DNA of 64,000 bases from Bacteroidota bacterium (GTDB taxonomy: Bacteria > Bacteroidota > Bacteroidia > Chitinophagales > Chitinophagaceae), in NCBI GenBank assembly GCA_013286425.1, contig JABDFS010000001.1, positions 1 to 64,000 on the forward strand, given 5' to 3'. Below, piece by piece: positions 39,537 through 48,127 of this stretch. How positions within the stretch are numbered: the stretch's first letter is position 1; the number at the start of each line of letters is the position of its first letter. The notes beneath the pieces were generated by a model. The model was not told the DNA's origin. It made no database searches and was given only the letters and a program-made list of their open reading frames with translations. A program made the position numbers and the translations under genes.

Positions 39537-39640
39537 CATTTCTTCGATATAATTTCGATATTTCTTCGATATAACTTCGATATAACTTCGATCAATTAAA
39601 TCGAAGAAACATCGAAGTTATATCGAAGTTTTTTCGTAGA
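39537..39640 (-). repeat. Palindromic 11-bp-phased repeat element, copy C (inverted relative to A/B)
   Basis: CG at 39545, 39556, 39567, 39578, 39589 | 39602, 39613, 39624, 39635; central step 13 bp. Confidence 0.9.
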
Positions 39641-39778
39641 AAAGAAGAACTTGGTATTTTTTAACTCCATGGTTGTATGCCTTCAGTGCCGTAATGGCTT
39701 AGCTTCTTATTGTGTCTAAGCAGGTAAATAGGAAATTGCGTAAATTGGTTTTATATTAGCAAAAAGATTAACTGTTGT

Positions 39779-42592
39779 ATGCCCTTAAGCTGGAATGAAA
39801 TTAAATCGAGAGCCCTTGCCTTTACCAATGAATGGAAAGATGAAGTAAGTGAAGATGCAGAAGCAAAAAGTTTCTGGGATGATTTTTTCAATGTATTTGG
39901 TATCAGTCGCCGCCGTGTTGCAACATTTGAGCAACAGGTAAAAAAGATCGACGATAAGCAAGGCTTTATTGATTTGCTTTGGAAAGGAATGATCCTTATT
40001 GAGCATAAGAGCCGAGGTAAAGATTTAGAAAGAGCATATAAGCAGGCTAAAGATTATTTTCCCGGGCTCAAAGAAAAAGAGTTACCACGTTATATTTTAG
40101 TAAGCGACTTTGAACATTTTAAACTATATGATCTTGAAGCTAACTATAACCACAATTTTGTTATCACCGATTTTGTAAATAATGTACACCTTTTTGGTTT
40201 TATCGCAGGATATGAGAAACGTACCTATAAAGAGCAAGACCCTGTAAACATTGATGCAGCAGAACTAATGGGAAAGCTGCATGATAAACTAAAAGCAGTT
40301 GGATACACAGGGCATGCCTTAGAAAGATATTTAGTACGATTAGTATTTATGCTGTTTGCTGATGATACTAATATTTTTGAACGAGGCATTTTTTATGAGT
40401 ATTTAGAACTGAAAACAGCCGAGGACGGCAGTGATCTTGCAGCGCATCTTGGACAATTATTTGAAGTATTGAACACACCCAAAGAAAACCGTTTAAGAAA
40501 TCTTGATGAAAGCCTGAATGCTTTTCCTTATGTAAATGGCAGGCTGTTTGACGAACATTTGCCAACGGCATCTTTTGACAGTGAGATGCGTAAAATATTA
40601 GTGGATTGTTGTTTACTTGATTGGGGTAAAATCTCTCCCGCCATATTTGGTTCGCTTTTTCAAAGTGTGATGGATGCGAAAGCAAGAAGAAATCTAGGTG
40701 CGCATTATACGAGTGAAAAAAATATACTGAAGCTTATTAAGCCTTTATTCCTGGATGAATTTTGGGCAGCTTATGAAAAGGTAAAAGACAATCGTATTCA
40801 GCTTCAAAAGCTGCATGAAAGCATAACAAACCTTCGCTTTCTTGATCCGGCTTGTGGTTGTGGCAATTTCTTAATTGTAGCCTATCGTGAATTGCGTTTG
40901 CTTGAAATAGAAATCATTAAAGGATTATTGAAAGATGTTTTAGAGAGGAAACAAGCAGTTACCAACATTGATATTTATTTTCAGTTAGACGTTGACCGTT
41001 TCTATGGAATAGAATATGAAGAATTTCCGGCGCAGATAGCACAGGTTGCAATGTGGCTGATAGACCACCAGATGAATATGAAAGCGAGTGAGATTTTTGG
41101 CGAATATTATGTGCGTTTGCCATTACGGAAAAGTGCAAATATTGTTCATGGAAATGCTTTGCGTATTGAGTGGCAAAGTTTGATTGATTCTTTGCCTTGG
41201 GAAAAAAGAGAGCCGAAGTTTAATTACATATTGGGTAATCCTCCGTTTATTGGCTATGCTTTAAGAAATGATCAACAAAGACAAGAAATGGATTTATTCT
41301 TTAATCAAATTCGTGGAGGTGGAGAATTAGATTATGTTGCTTGTTGGTTTATAAAAGCATCAGAATACTTGGAAAAATATAATGCTGTTGAACAAAAAAA
41401 TGTTGAGTTAAGCAAAATTGCATTTGTAAGTACGAATTCGCTCATACAAGGTGAACAAGTCGGTGTTTTATGGAATGTGCTTTTTAATAAATATCATATC
41501 AAAATACAATTTGCACATAGAACATTTAGCTGGAGTAATGAAGCAAAAGGAAATGCTGCTGTTCATGTAGTAATTATTGGATTTTCAAATTTTGATATTA
41601 CAGACAAAATACTGTATGAATATTTAAATCTCAAAAGCGAACCACATGAAGTAAAAGCCAAAAATATAAATGGCTATTTAGTTGATGGAAAAGATGTGTT
41701 TATTCAAAATAGGAGCTTTCCAGTTAATAATGTTTCGAAGATGGTTTATGGGAGTAAGCCAACAGACGGAGGTAATTTCCTGTTAGATGATGAACAAAAA
41801 GAAATTTTAATAAAGGACGAACCCTTAACTGAGCAATATATTAAACCTTTTTTATCCGCTTATGAATATTTGAATGGGAAAAAAAGATGGTGCTTATGGT
41901 TAGAAAATATAAACCCAACTGATTTAAAGAAGTTTCCTGCAATTTATGAACGCGTAATTAATGTAAGAAAGTCAAGGCTTAATAGTAGTAAAGCAGCGAC
42001 AAGAAAATTAGCTGATTTTCCAACAAGGTTTGAATACAATTCTCAACCTGATTCTGATTATATTTTAGTACCCTTACACACGTCAGAAGGAAGAACCTAT
42101 ATTCCGTTTGGCTTTTTTAGTAAAAACTTTATTGCAGGCAATAGTTGTTCTGTAATACCGAAAGCTTCACTATATGAATTCGGAGTAATCAGTTCCATTA
42201 TGCACATGGCATGGGTAAAAACTGTTTGTGGTAGAATTAAGAGTGACTATAGATATTCTGGGACAATCGTTTACAACAACTTTCCATGGCCAGAAAGTTC
42301 AACAGAAAAGCAAATACAAGGGATAGAAACAGCCGCACAAAATGTTTTAGATGCAAGAGCACAATTTCCAGATGCAAGCCTTGCAGATCTATATGATCCT
42401 AATACAATGCCGCCAGTCTTAGTAAAAGCACACCAAGCTTTAGACAAAGCAGTAGATTTATGTTACAGGCCTCAGCCTTTCATAAATGAAACTAAGCGAA
42501 TAGAATTTTTATTTGAGTTGTATGATAAATATACCAGCGGGTTATTTGCAAAAGAAAAATCAAAACGTAAAAGGAAAGCTGACAATCTATAA
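39779..42592 (+). CDS. MmeI-like (type IIL) single-chain restriction-modification enzyme: N-terminal nuclease plus gamma-class N6-adenine methyltransferase
   Basis: DLLWKGMILIEHK (D-x9-ExK nuclease motif), FLDPACGCGNFL (SAM motif I), YILGNPPFIGY (catalytic NPPF), C-terminal region similar to a target-recognition domain. Confidence 0.85.
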   Translation: MPLSWNEIKSRALAFTNEWKDEVSEDAEAKSFWDDFFNVFGISRRRVATFEQQVKKIDDKQGFIDLLWKGMILIEHKSRGKDLERAYKQAKDYFPGLKEKELPRYILVSDFEHFKLYDLEANYNHNFVITDFVNNVHLFGFIAGYEKRTYKEQDPVNIDAAELMGKLHDKLKAVGYTGHALERYLVRLVFMLFADDTNIFERGIFYEYLELKTAEDGSDLAAHLGQLFEVLNTPKENRLRNLDESLNAFPYVNGRLFDEHLPTASFDSEMRKILVDCCLLDWGKISPAIFGSLFQSVMDAKARRNLGAHYTSEKNILKLIKPLFLDEFWAAYEKVKDNRIQLQKLHESITNLRFLDPACGCGNFLIVAYRELRLLEIEIIKGLLKDVLERKQAVTNIDIYFQLDVDRFYGIEYEEFPAQIAQVAMWLIDHQMNMKASEIFGEYYVRLPLRKSANIVHGNALRIEWQSLIDSLPWEKREPKFNYILGNPPFIGYALRNDQQRQEMDLFFNQIRGGGELDYVACWFIKASEYLEKYNAVEQKNVELSKIAFVSTNSLIQGEQVGVLWNVLFNKYHIKIQFAHRTFSWSNEAKGNAAVHVVIIGFSNFDITDKILYEYLNLKSEPHEVKAKNINGYLVDGKDVFIQNRSFPVNNVSKMVYGSKPTDGGNFLLDDEQKEILIKDEPLTEQYIKPFLSAYEYLNGKKRWCLWLENINPTDLKKFPAIYERVINVRKSRLNSSKAATRKLADFPTRFEYNSQPDSDYILVPLHTSEGRTYIPFGFFSKNFIAGNSCSVIPKASLYEFGVISSIMHMAWVKTVCGRIKSDYRYSGTIVYNNFPWPESSTEKQIQGIETAAQNVLDARAQFPDASLADLYDPNTMPPVLVKAHQALDKAVDLCYRPQPFINETKRIEFLFELYDKYTSGLFAKEKSKRKRKADNL

Positions 42593-42612
42593 CTACTTTT
42601 TAAAATATTATT

Positions 42613-44316
42613 ATGGAACTAACATCGGATAAAATTAAGATTAAGGATTTACTTGAATGGAAACGTGGTAATATTTTACGAATCAATTCAGAATATCAAA
42701 GAGGAGCAGTATGGAAAGAGAATCAGCAAAAAAAATTAATTGATAGTGTTTTAAGAGGCTACCCTCTTCCGCTAATTTATCTGCATCATAAAAAACAGGT
42801 AGTTGCTGGCATTACAAGAGAAGATTTTGAAGTTATCGACGGGCAGCAAAGAATAAATGCATTGTACTATTTCGCTGAAGGCGCAATTAAACTTTTTGAT
42901 CCCGTAGAAGATGATAAAGAAGCAAGGTTTCCTCAGTTTATCAAAGATGCACCATGCCTATGGTCGCATTCCTTTTATGACATGCTTTCTGAAGAGTTAA
43001 GAAAAAAATTCGATGACACTGAAATATTCATAGTTAAGATCATAACAAATAATGATGATGAAGCACGAGATCTATTCATACGCTTACAGGCAGGGCTGCC
43101 TTTAAACCCACAAGAAAAAAGAGATGCATGGCCTGGAGGTTATACAGAGTTTGTTTTAAAATATGGTGGGAAAAAAGAAATACCACGATATCCGGGCGAT
43201 GAATTTTTTAGAAAAGTTGTAGCAAACCCTTCTTCTGACAGAGGTGAAGTGCGAACACTTTGTGCCCAACTTGGAATGCTTTTTTTTGAAGAAGCTACTA
43301 AAGGCAATTGGATGAATATATCTACAAAAAACATCGATGATTATTATTACCAGAATTTAAATTTTAATGTTTATTCTGATGAGGTGATGCGGTTTGGAAA
43401 AGTTCTTCATGTTACAACAAATATTTTCCATGGCTATAAAGGCCCAAAATTAAAAGTTCATGAAGTAATACATGTAGCATTATTAATCGATAGCTTACTA
43501 GATGATTACACAAATTCATGGCAAGCAAATTTTATTAGCGCTTTTGATGAATTTCGACACAAATCAGCGGTGGATAAGAGACAAAAAAGCGGTGAGTATT
43601 GGTATAGTTATGTTGCTCTTACAATGACATCTGCAGCGAATGCAGCAACTATACAAACTCGGCATGAATTCTTTTCCGAAAAAATGTTAGAGTTCTTAGT
43701 TCCTATTAAAAAAGATAGTACAAGAATTTATGGTCAGGTTGAAAGAGAAATTTTATATTTTAAATACAAGAAATTATGTGCAGTATGCGGCAAAGAAATT
43801 GACTGGAAAGATTTAGATATTCATCACATTAATGAGCATCAAAATGGTGGTGAAACAAGTTTGGAAAATGGAGTGCCAGTACATAAATTTTGTCATCCAA
43901 AAGGTGGGGCAGCAGATATTTTTTATAAGCGATGGATGGAAAAAAAAGCTGATGAGGAAAATATGCAGACTAGTTTCAGCAGTACTTTATATGAAAATGT
44001 GCCACGCAGCTTAAAAATAGAAAACGACAAAAAAAATATACTTGCTTTTGCTTCTGTCACTGATGCAGGAAAAATAATTGTCTTCAGAGGATCAAGAATT
44101 TCATCCGATGTCTCACAAAACTTTGAAGAAACCTGTGAAGCTGCTGCGAAACGTCGATATAATTTAATTCAGGATGGAAGTATTGATAAAAACTTTGAAT
44201 TTACAAGAGATGTTATGTTCAATTCCAAAAGCAATGCTGCAAGTTTGGTTTTAGGGTTTTCTGCAAATGGCAATACTGCATGGGTCGAAACATCTGTCGT
44301 AGCAGGTCCTGCATAA
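42613..44316 (+). CDS. DUF262 (ParB/GmrS-like) - HNH - DUF4357 protein, putative restriction/defence nuclease
   Basis: NSEYQRGAVWKENQQKKLIDSVLRGYPLPLIYL...VIDGQQRINAL (DUF262); CAVCGKEIDWKDLDIHHINEHQNGGETSLENGVPVHKFCH (HNH); C-terminal FRGSRIS...RRYNLIQDG...FTRDVMFNSKSNAASLVLGFSANGNTAW (DUF4357-like). Confidence 0.85.
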   Translation: MELTSDKIKIKDLLEWKRGNILRINSEYQRGAVWKENQQKKLIDSVLRGYPLPLIYLHHKKQVVAGITREDFEVIDGQQRINALYYFAEGAIKLFDPVEDDKEARFPQFIKDAPCLWSHSFYDMLSEELRKKFDDTEIFIVKIITNNDDEARDLFIRLQAGLPLNPQEKRDAWPGGYTEFVLKYGGKKEIPRYPGDEFFRKVVANPSSDRGEVRTLCAQLGMLFFEEATKGNWMNISTKNIDDYYYQNLNFNVYSDEVMRFGKVLHVTTNIFHGYKGPKLKVHEVIHVALLIDSLLDDYTNSWQANFISAFDEFRHKSAVDKRQKSGEYWYSYVALTMTSAANAATIQTRHEFFSEKMLEFLVPIKKDSTRIYGQVEREILYFKYKKLCAVCGKEIDWKDLDIHHINEHQNGGETSLENGVPVHKFCHPKGGAADIFYKRWMEKKADEENMQTSFSSTLYENVPRSLKIENDKKNILAFASVTDAGKIIVFRGSRISSDVSQNFEETCEAAAKRRYNLIQDGSIDKNFEFTRDVMFNSKSNAASLVLGFSANGNTAWVETSVVAGPA

Positions 44317-44458
44317 TTAGCTAATGAGCATAGCTGCGACCCCGCGTTATTTACTTCTCTAAATTTAATTCAGTTTAGTAATCTGCCTGAAAAACGGAGG
44401 GTCGCCGCATCAACACAAAAGCGGTATCACAGAATCTGCTAAGGACCAAAATTTCCTG

Positions 44459-44486
44459 GTGAGTAGTGAGTTGTCAGTAGTGGGTA
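44459..44486 (+). repeat. Heptanucleotide array (GTGAGTA-like)x4
   Basis: GTGAGTA GTGAGTT GTCAGTA GTGGGTA. Confidence 0.8.
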
Positions 44487-44509
44487 ACAGGCTTACACCT
44501 TAATCCTTC

Positions 44510-44571
44510 TGCCTTTTACCTTTTGTTCCCTTTTGTGCCTTTTTATTCCTTTTCGTGCCCTTTTGTGCCCA
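44510..44571 (+). repeat. C/T-rich degenerate tandem repeat
   Basis: ccttttaccttttgttcccttttgtgcctttttattccttttcgtgcccttttgtgccc. Confidence 0.75.
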
Positions 44572-44693
44572 AACGGGAAATGATGTTTTCAGCCTGTTCT
44601 AATCTTGCATATCGGTTTTACGGAAACAATGTTGAAATGGTTTTGAAACCGGAGTTCTTTGAAATATGGAGTTTAAACAGATTGCATAAAAAA

Positions 44694-44718
44694 GGCTGAC
44701 TCAACATTTGAGACAGCC
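44694..44718 (-). terminator. Terminator of the NQ-heptad protein gene
   Basis: GGCTGaCTCAA-CAT-TTGAGaCAGCC with T-tract on the minus strand (CAGCCTTTTTTATG). Confidence 0.85.
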
Positions 44719-44742
44719 ATATTCTTCAGGTATAAAGTAAGA

Positions 44743-45159
44743 TTATTTTTTTACTAACTTAAGTATTGCTTCCTGGTTTTTAATAATCACTTTAAGGCTC
44801 TTTTGATTATCAAGTATTGCCTTTTGGTTCTTCAGAATTGTCTGCTGATTCTTAAGAATAGTTGTTTGATTAGTTTTTAAACCTGCTTGATTTTTAAATA
44901 TAGCAGACTGGTTGGTTTTTATGTCGGCCTGGTTTTTTACGATCGTGCCCTGATTGGTTTTAATTACACCCTGGTTCTTTACGATTGTACCCTGGTTATC
45001 TTTCAACAATTTTTGATTACCAAGAATTGTTGTTTGGTTGCCTTTTAATGCCTTTTGATTTTCCTGAATAGCAGCCTGGTTATCTTTTATAGCCGTTTGG
45101 TTGTCTAAAATAGCTCCCTGGTTCTTTAGTAACACGTCGTCGTTTTCAACAGTGCTCAT
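44743..45159 (-). CDS. NQ-heptad repeat coiled-coil protein
   Basis: 138 aa; 17 NQ pairs, 16 in strict 7-residue register (I/L-x-x-N-Q-x-x); own terminator; no signal peptide. Confidence 0.85.
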   Translation of the reverse strand: MSTVENDDVLLKNQGAILDNQTAIKDNQAAIQENQKALKGNQTTILGNQKLLKDNQGTIVKNQGVIKTNQGTIVKNQADIKTNQSAIFKNQAGLKTNQTTILKNQQTILKNQKAILDNQKSLKVIIKNQEAILKLVKK

Positions 45160-45308
45160 AGTAATTTTTTTAGGTTAATTAATAATTTCAGTAAAATTAA
45201 AATAGCAATTTAAAACATATTCATAAAACTTTATATGATTCATTGCCTGTATATTTTTTCTTATGCCGCATTCAGATTATTTTCGACACGTATTTGTAAA
45301 CTTTTTGT

Positions 45309-46139
45309 ATGGCAGGCACTATGAGCTCCGCAACTTTACCGAAGAAAACAACAGTTCAATCTGCAACTGCAAAAAAAAGCAACCGTGCTTTATCATATGT
45401 ATTGCCTGTAGCAGTATTACTTTTTTTTGTACTTGGCTGGTGGTTGATTTCTCATTTTAATTTATTCCCCGCATATGCATTACCAACACCTGCAGATGTA
45501 GTAAAAAGCTTTGGAGAAGAAATAACTTCAGGAAGGTTGTATAACGATGTGATAGCCTCTCTTTGGCGCGTTGCTGTTGGTTTTATTCTTTCTGCCGGCC
45601 TGGGTATACCGCTTGGTTTATGGCTCGGCCAGCATTTACATGCAAGGCAGGCCTTTTTGCCCATGCTAAATTTCTTTCGCTTCCTTTCACCGCTTGCATG
45701 GATACCTTTTGCCATACTTTGGTTTCATATTGGTGATAAGCCTGCTATCTTTTTAATATTCATGGCAACGTTTTTTCCGTTGGTGATTGCAACAATGTCT
45801 GCCGTTTCTACTATACCGGCAATTTATTTTCGGGTAGCGCATGATTATAAATATAAAGGCGCTGAATTGTTGACGAAAGTTACTTTCCCTGCTGTGCTTC
45901 CGCAAATCATCACATCGCTGCGTGTTAGTTATGGCATTTCATGGGTAGTGATTGTTGCTGCAGAAATGGTGGGTTGCCAGGATGGTTTGGGTTACGGCAT
46001 TTGGGAAGCACGTAATGGACTAAGGCTTGACTCCGCCGTTTGTTATATGGTCGTTATTGGAGTGCTCGGAATGCTGATTGACCGGTTATTGATTCAATTT
46101 ACAAAACTTCCTAATGTACGCTGGGGTTATGAAAGATAA
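45309..46139 (+). CDS. ABC transporter permease (NitT/TauT type)
   Basis: FFRFLSPLAWIPFAILWFHIGDKPAIFLIFMATFFPLVIATMSAV; 6 TM. Confidence 0.88.
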   Translation: MAGTMSSATLPKKTTVQSATAKKSNRALSYVLPVAVLLFFVLGWWLISHFNLFPAYALPTPADVVKSFGEEITSGRLYNDVIASLWRVAVGFILSAGLGIPLGLWLGQHLHARQAFLPMLNFFRFLSPLAWIPFAILWFHIGDKPAIFLIFMATFFPLVIATMSAVSTIPAIYFRVAHDYKYKGAELLTKVTFPAVLPQIITSLRVSYGISWVVIVAAEMVGCQDGLGYGIWEARNGLRLDSAVCYMVVIGVLGMLIDRLLIQFTKLPNVRWGYER

Positions 46140-46872
46140 TGTAACTACAAGGCTTATACTTGAAAATGTTTCGCATGATTACGGGTCACTCGCAGTGCTG
46201 CGTAATCTTAACCTTGCGGTTATGCATGGTGAATTTTTGGTATTGGTGGGCCCTTCGGGTTGTGGTAAAACAACTTTGCTCAATATTTTATCCGGTTATA
46301 TAAAACCTGTTTCGGGTAATGTGCAGATCAACGGGATTATTCGCACCGTGTACCAGCAGGATGGCCTTTTTCCCTGGCTTACTGTTGCTGAAAATATAAG
46401 CATGAGCCTGCGCGATGTAAAAGACAAATCATTGCGGGAGAAAGAAGTAAAAGAACTGATAGCGCTTATTCATCTGGAAGGTTTCGAAAATCATTATCCG
46501 CACCAGTTATCGGGTGGTATGCGCCAGCGTGTTGAACTTGCACGTGTGCTTGCCGGTGACTCTGACATTTTATTGATGGACGAACCTTTTTCTGCGCTTG
46601 ATTATCAAACAAGGTTACGCATGCGGTACGAGCTTGTGCGACTGCTTTCCAAACGGAAGCGTACCGTGGTTTTTGTAACGCATGATATAGAAGAAGCTGC
46701 GCAGCTTGCAGACCGTGTGTTGGTGTTAGCAGACCGCCCGGCACATATCAGTAAAGAATTGAAGATAGAAGCAGCACGGCCACGCAATCCTACAGATGAT
46801 GCAGTTATCGAAGCAACGAAAACTATATTGGGTGAACTCGGATTGCATTCATCCGTAATAAAAGAATTATGA
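46129..46872 (+). CDS. ABC transporter ATP-binding protein (NitT/TauT type)
   Basis: GPSGCGKTTLLNILSGY, LSGGMRQRVELARVLAGDSDILLMDEPFSALD. Confidence 0.93.
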   Translation: MKDNVTTRLILENVSHDYGSLAVLRNLNLAVMHGEFLVLVGPSGCGKTTLLNILSGYIKPVSGNVQINGIIRTVYQQDGLFPWLTVAENISMSLRDVKDKSLREKEVKELIALIHLEGFENHYPHQLSGGMRQRVELARVLAGDSDILLMDEPFSALDYQTRLRMRYELVRLLSKRKRTVVFVTHDIEEAAQLADRVLVLADRPAHISKELKIEAARPRNPTDDAVIEATKTILGELGLHSSVIKEL

Positions 46873-46889
46873 GTATTTTTCTTTGCTGA

Positions 46890-46956
46890 GTAATGAACAA
46901 AAGTACAAGGGAGTGATCCCGCATTGGCGGGACAAGCTATAACGAAGCTTCATAGC
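46890..46956 (+). repeat. Dispersed intergenic repeat, variable-middle copy
   Basis: AATGA...AGTACAAG...GTGATCCCGCATTGGCGGGACA...GCTTCATAG; shares ends with 36219-36285 (inverted). Confidence 0.5.
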
Positions 46957-47019
46957 AGTATTGCAGTTAAGTTAATAAATACATTACTAATTTTGTATAA
47001 ACACTTTTGAAATAACGTC

Positions 47020-48075
47020 ATGAAATTATCTACGAAACTTTTTATTGCCGGCACCATTCTTATAATTGTTGTGCTGGGATTACTGCGGTATAAGCCGTGG
47101 AGCAGCAATGGCGCTGTCAATGTAAGAGATGTAGTACATGAAGGGCCGAATGATAAAGCAAAACGATCATTAACGGTGGGTTTTCTTCCGGTGACATGCC
47201 ATCTTACCTGTCCCGTTACAGATTTTGCATCAAAGACCACGCAATCGAATACCAATTTCAATTCAAGAGTGTTCACTGATTTTCCAACGGTAGTAAGTGC
47301 ATTGGAAGCAAAGCAGATAGAGGCAACATTTATGATTGTCCCTCTTGCTATGAAATTGCGTGAAGAAGGTGTACCTGTTAAAATATGTTATCTCGGCCAC
47401 CGCGACGGCTCTGAGATCATTGTTGCAAAAAAGAGTTCCGCAAGAAGCCTTAAGGACCTCAAAGGCAAAACGATTGCTATACCCAGCTTATTCAGTAACC
47501 AGAATTTTGTTATTCATAAATTGATGGGGGATTACGGTTTAAAAAGTACTGACATCAATTTTGTGGTGTTGCCTCCGCCTGATATGCCTACATCGCTGGC
47601 ATCGGGCGCTATTGACGGCTATTTTGTTGGCGAACCTTTTTGTGCAAAAGCTGAATTAGATGGCTATGGGCGTGTGTTGTATTATGCAAGAGATATATGG
47701 CCCAATTTTATTTCCTGCGCATTGGTGGTACATGAAGACCTGATAAAAGAGCATCCTGAAATTGTACAGGATCTTGTACGTGGCATTGCGCAATCAGGTG
47801 CATGGGCAGAAACACATCGCGCAGAAGCTGCGAAACTGGTAGCACCTTATTACAGGCAGGATGAAAAGGTTTTGAATTATGTATTGACATCTGAACCACG
47901 CCGGGTAAGTTATGTACAGCTAACGCCTACAGACCAGGATTTCCAGCTGATACAGGATATGGGAATCAAAATGGGCTTACTAAAAAAACACATTCCCATG
48001 GATGAGCTGATCGACCGTGATTTTATACCAAAAGAAATTACACCTGCACCAATTGATGCAGCAAAGATTCCTTAA
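47020..48075 (+). CDS. ABC transporter substrate-binding protein (NMT1/NrtA-like)
   Basis: N-terminal TM anchor, VGFLPVTCHLTCPVTDFAS, LKGKTIAIPSLFSNQNFVIHKLMGDYG, DGYFVGEPFCAKAELDGYG. Confidence 0.87.
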   Translation: MKLSTKLFIAGTILIIVVLGLLRYKPWSSNGAVNVRDVVHEGPNDKAKRSLTVGFLPVTCHLTCPVTDFASKTTQSNTNFNSRVFTDFPTVVSALEAKQIEATFMIVPLAMKLREEGVPVKICYLGHRDGSEIIVAKKSSARSLKDLKGKTIAIPSLFSNQNFVIHKLMGDYGLKSTDINFVVLPPPDMPTSLASGAIDGYFVGEPFCAKAELDGYGRVLYYARDIWPNFISCALVVHEDLIKEHPEIVQDLVRGIAQSGAWAETHRAEAAKLVAPYYRQDEKVLNYVLTSEPRRVSYVQLTPTDQDFQLIQDMGIKMGLLKKHIPMDELIDRDFIPKEITPAPIDAAKIP

Positions 48076-48127
48076 CTGTTATGCATACACAATAGATACG
48101 AAATCATAAATCGTATATTTTTGATGC

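Noticed and set aside
39779-42592. BREX PglX-type methyltransferase
   Set aside because: N-terminal D-x9-ExK nuclease motif fits MmeI-like enzymes, and no brxC/pglZ/brxL neighbours are present.
44335-44404. GCGACCC...GGGTCGC inverted repeat after the DUF262 gene
   Set aside because: Only 7-bp arms with a loop of more than 50 nt; could be chance.
44743-45159. CRISPR-like array (21-bp spaced repeats)
   Set aside because: Repeats are degenerate and contiguous, in-frame and code for heptads; no unique spacers and no cas genes nearby.
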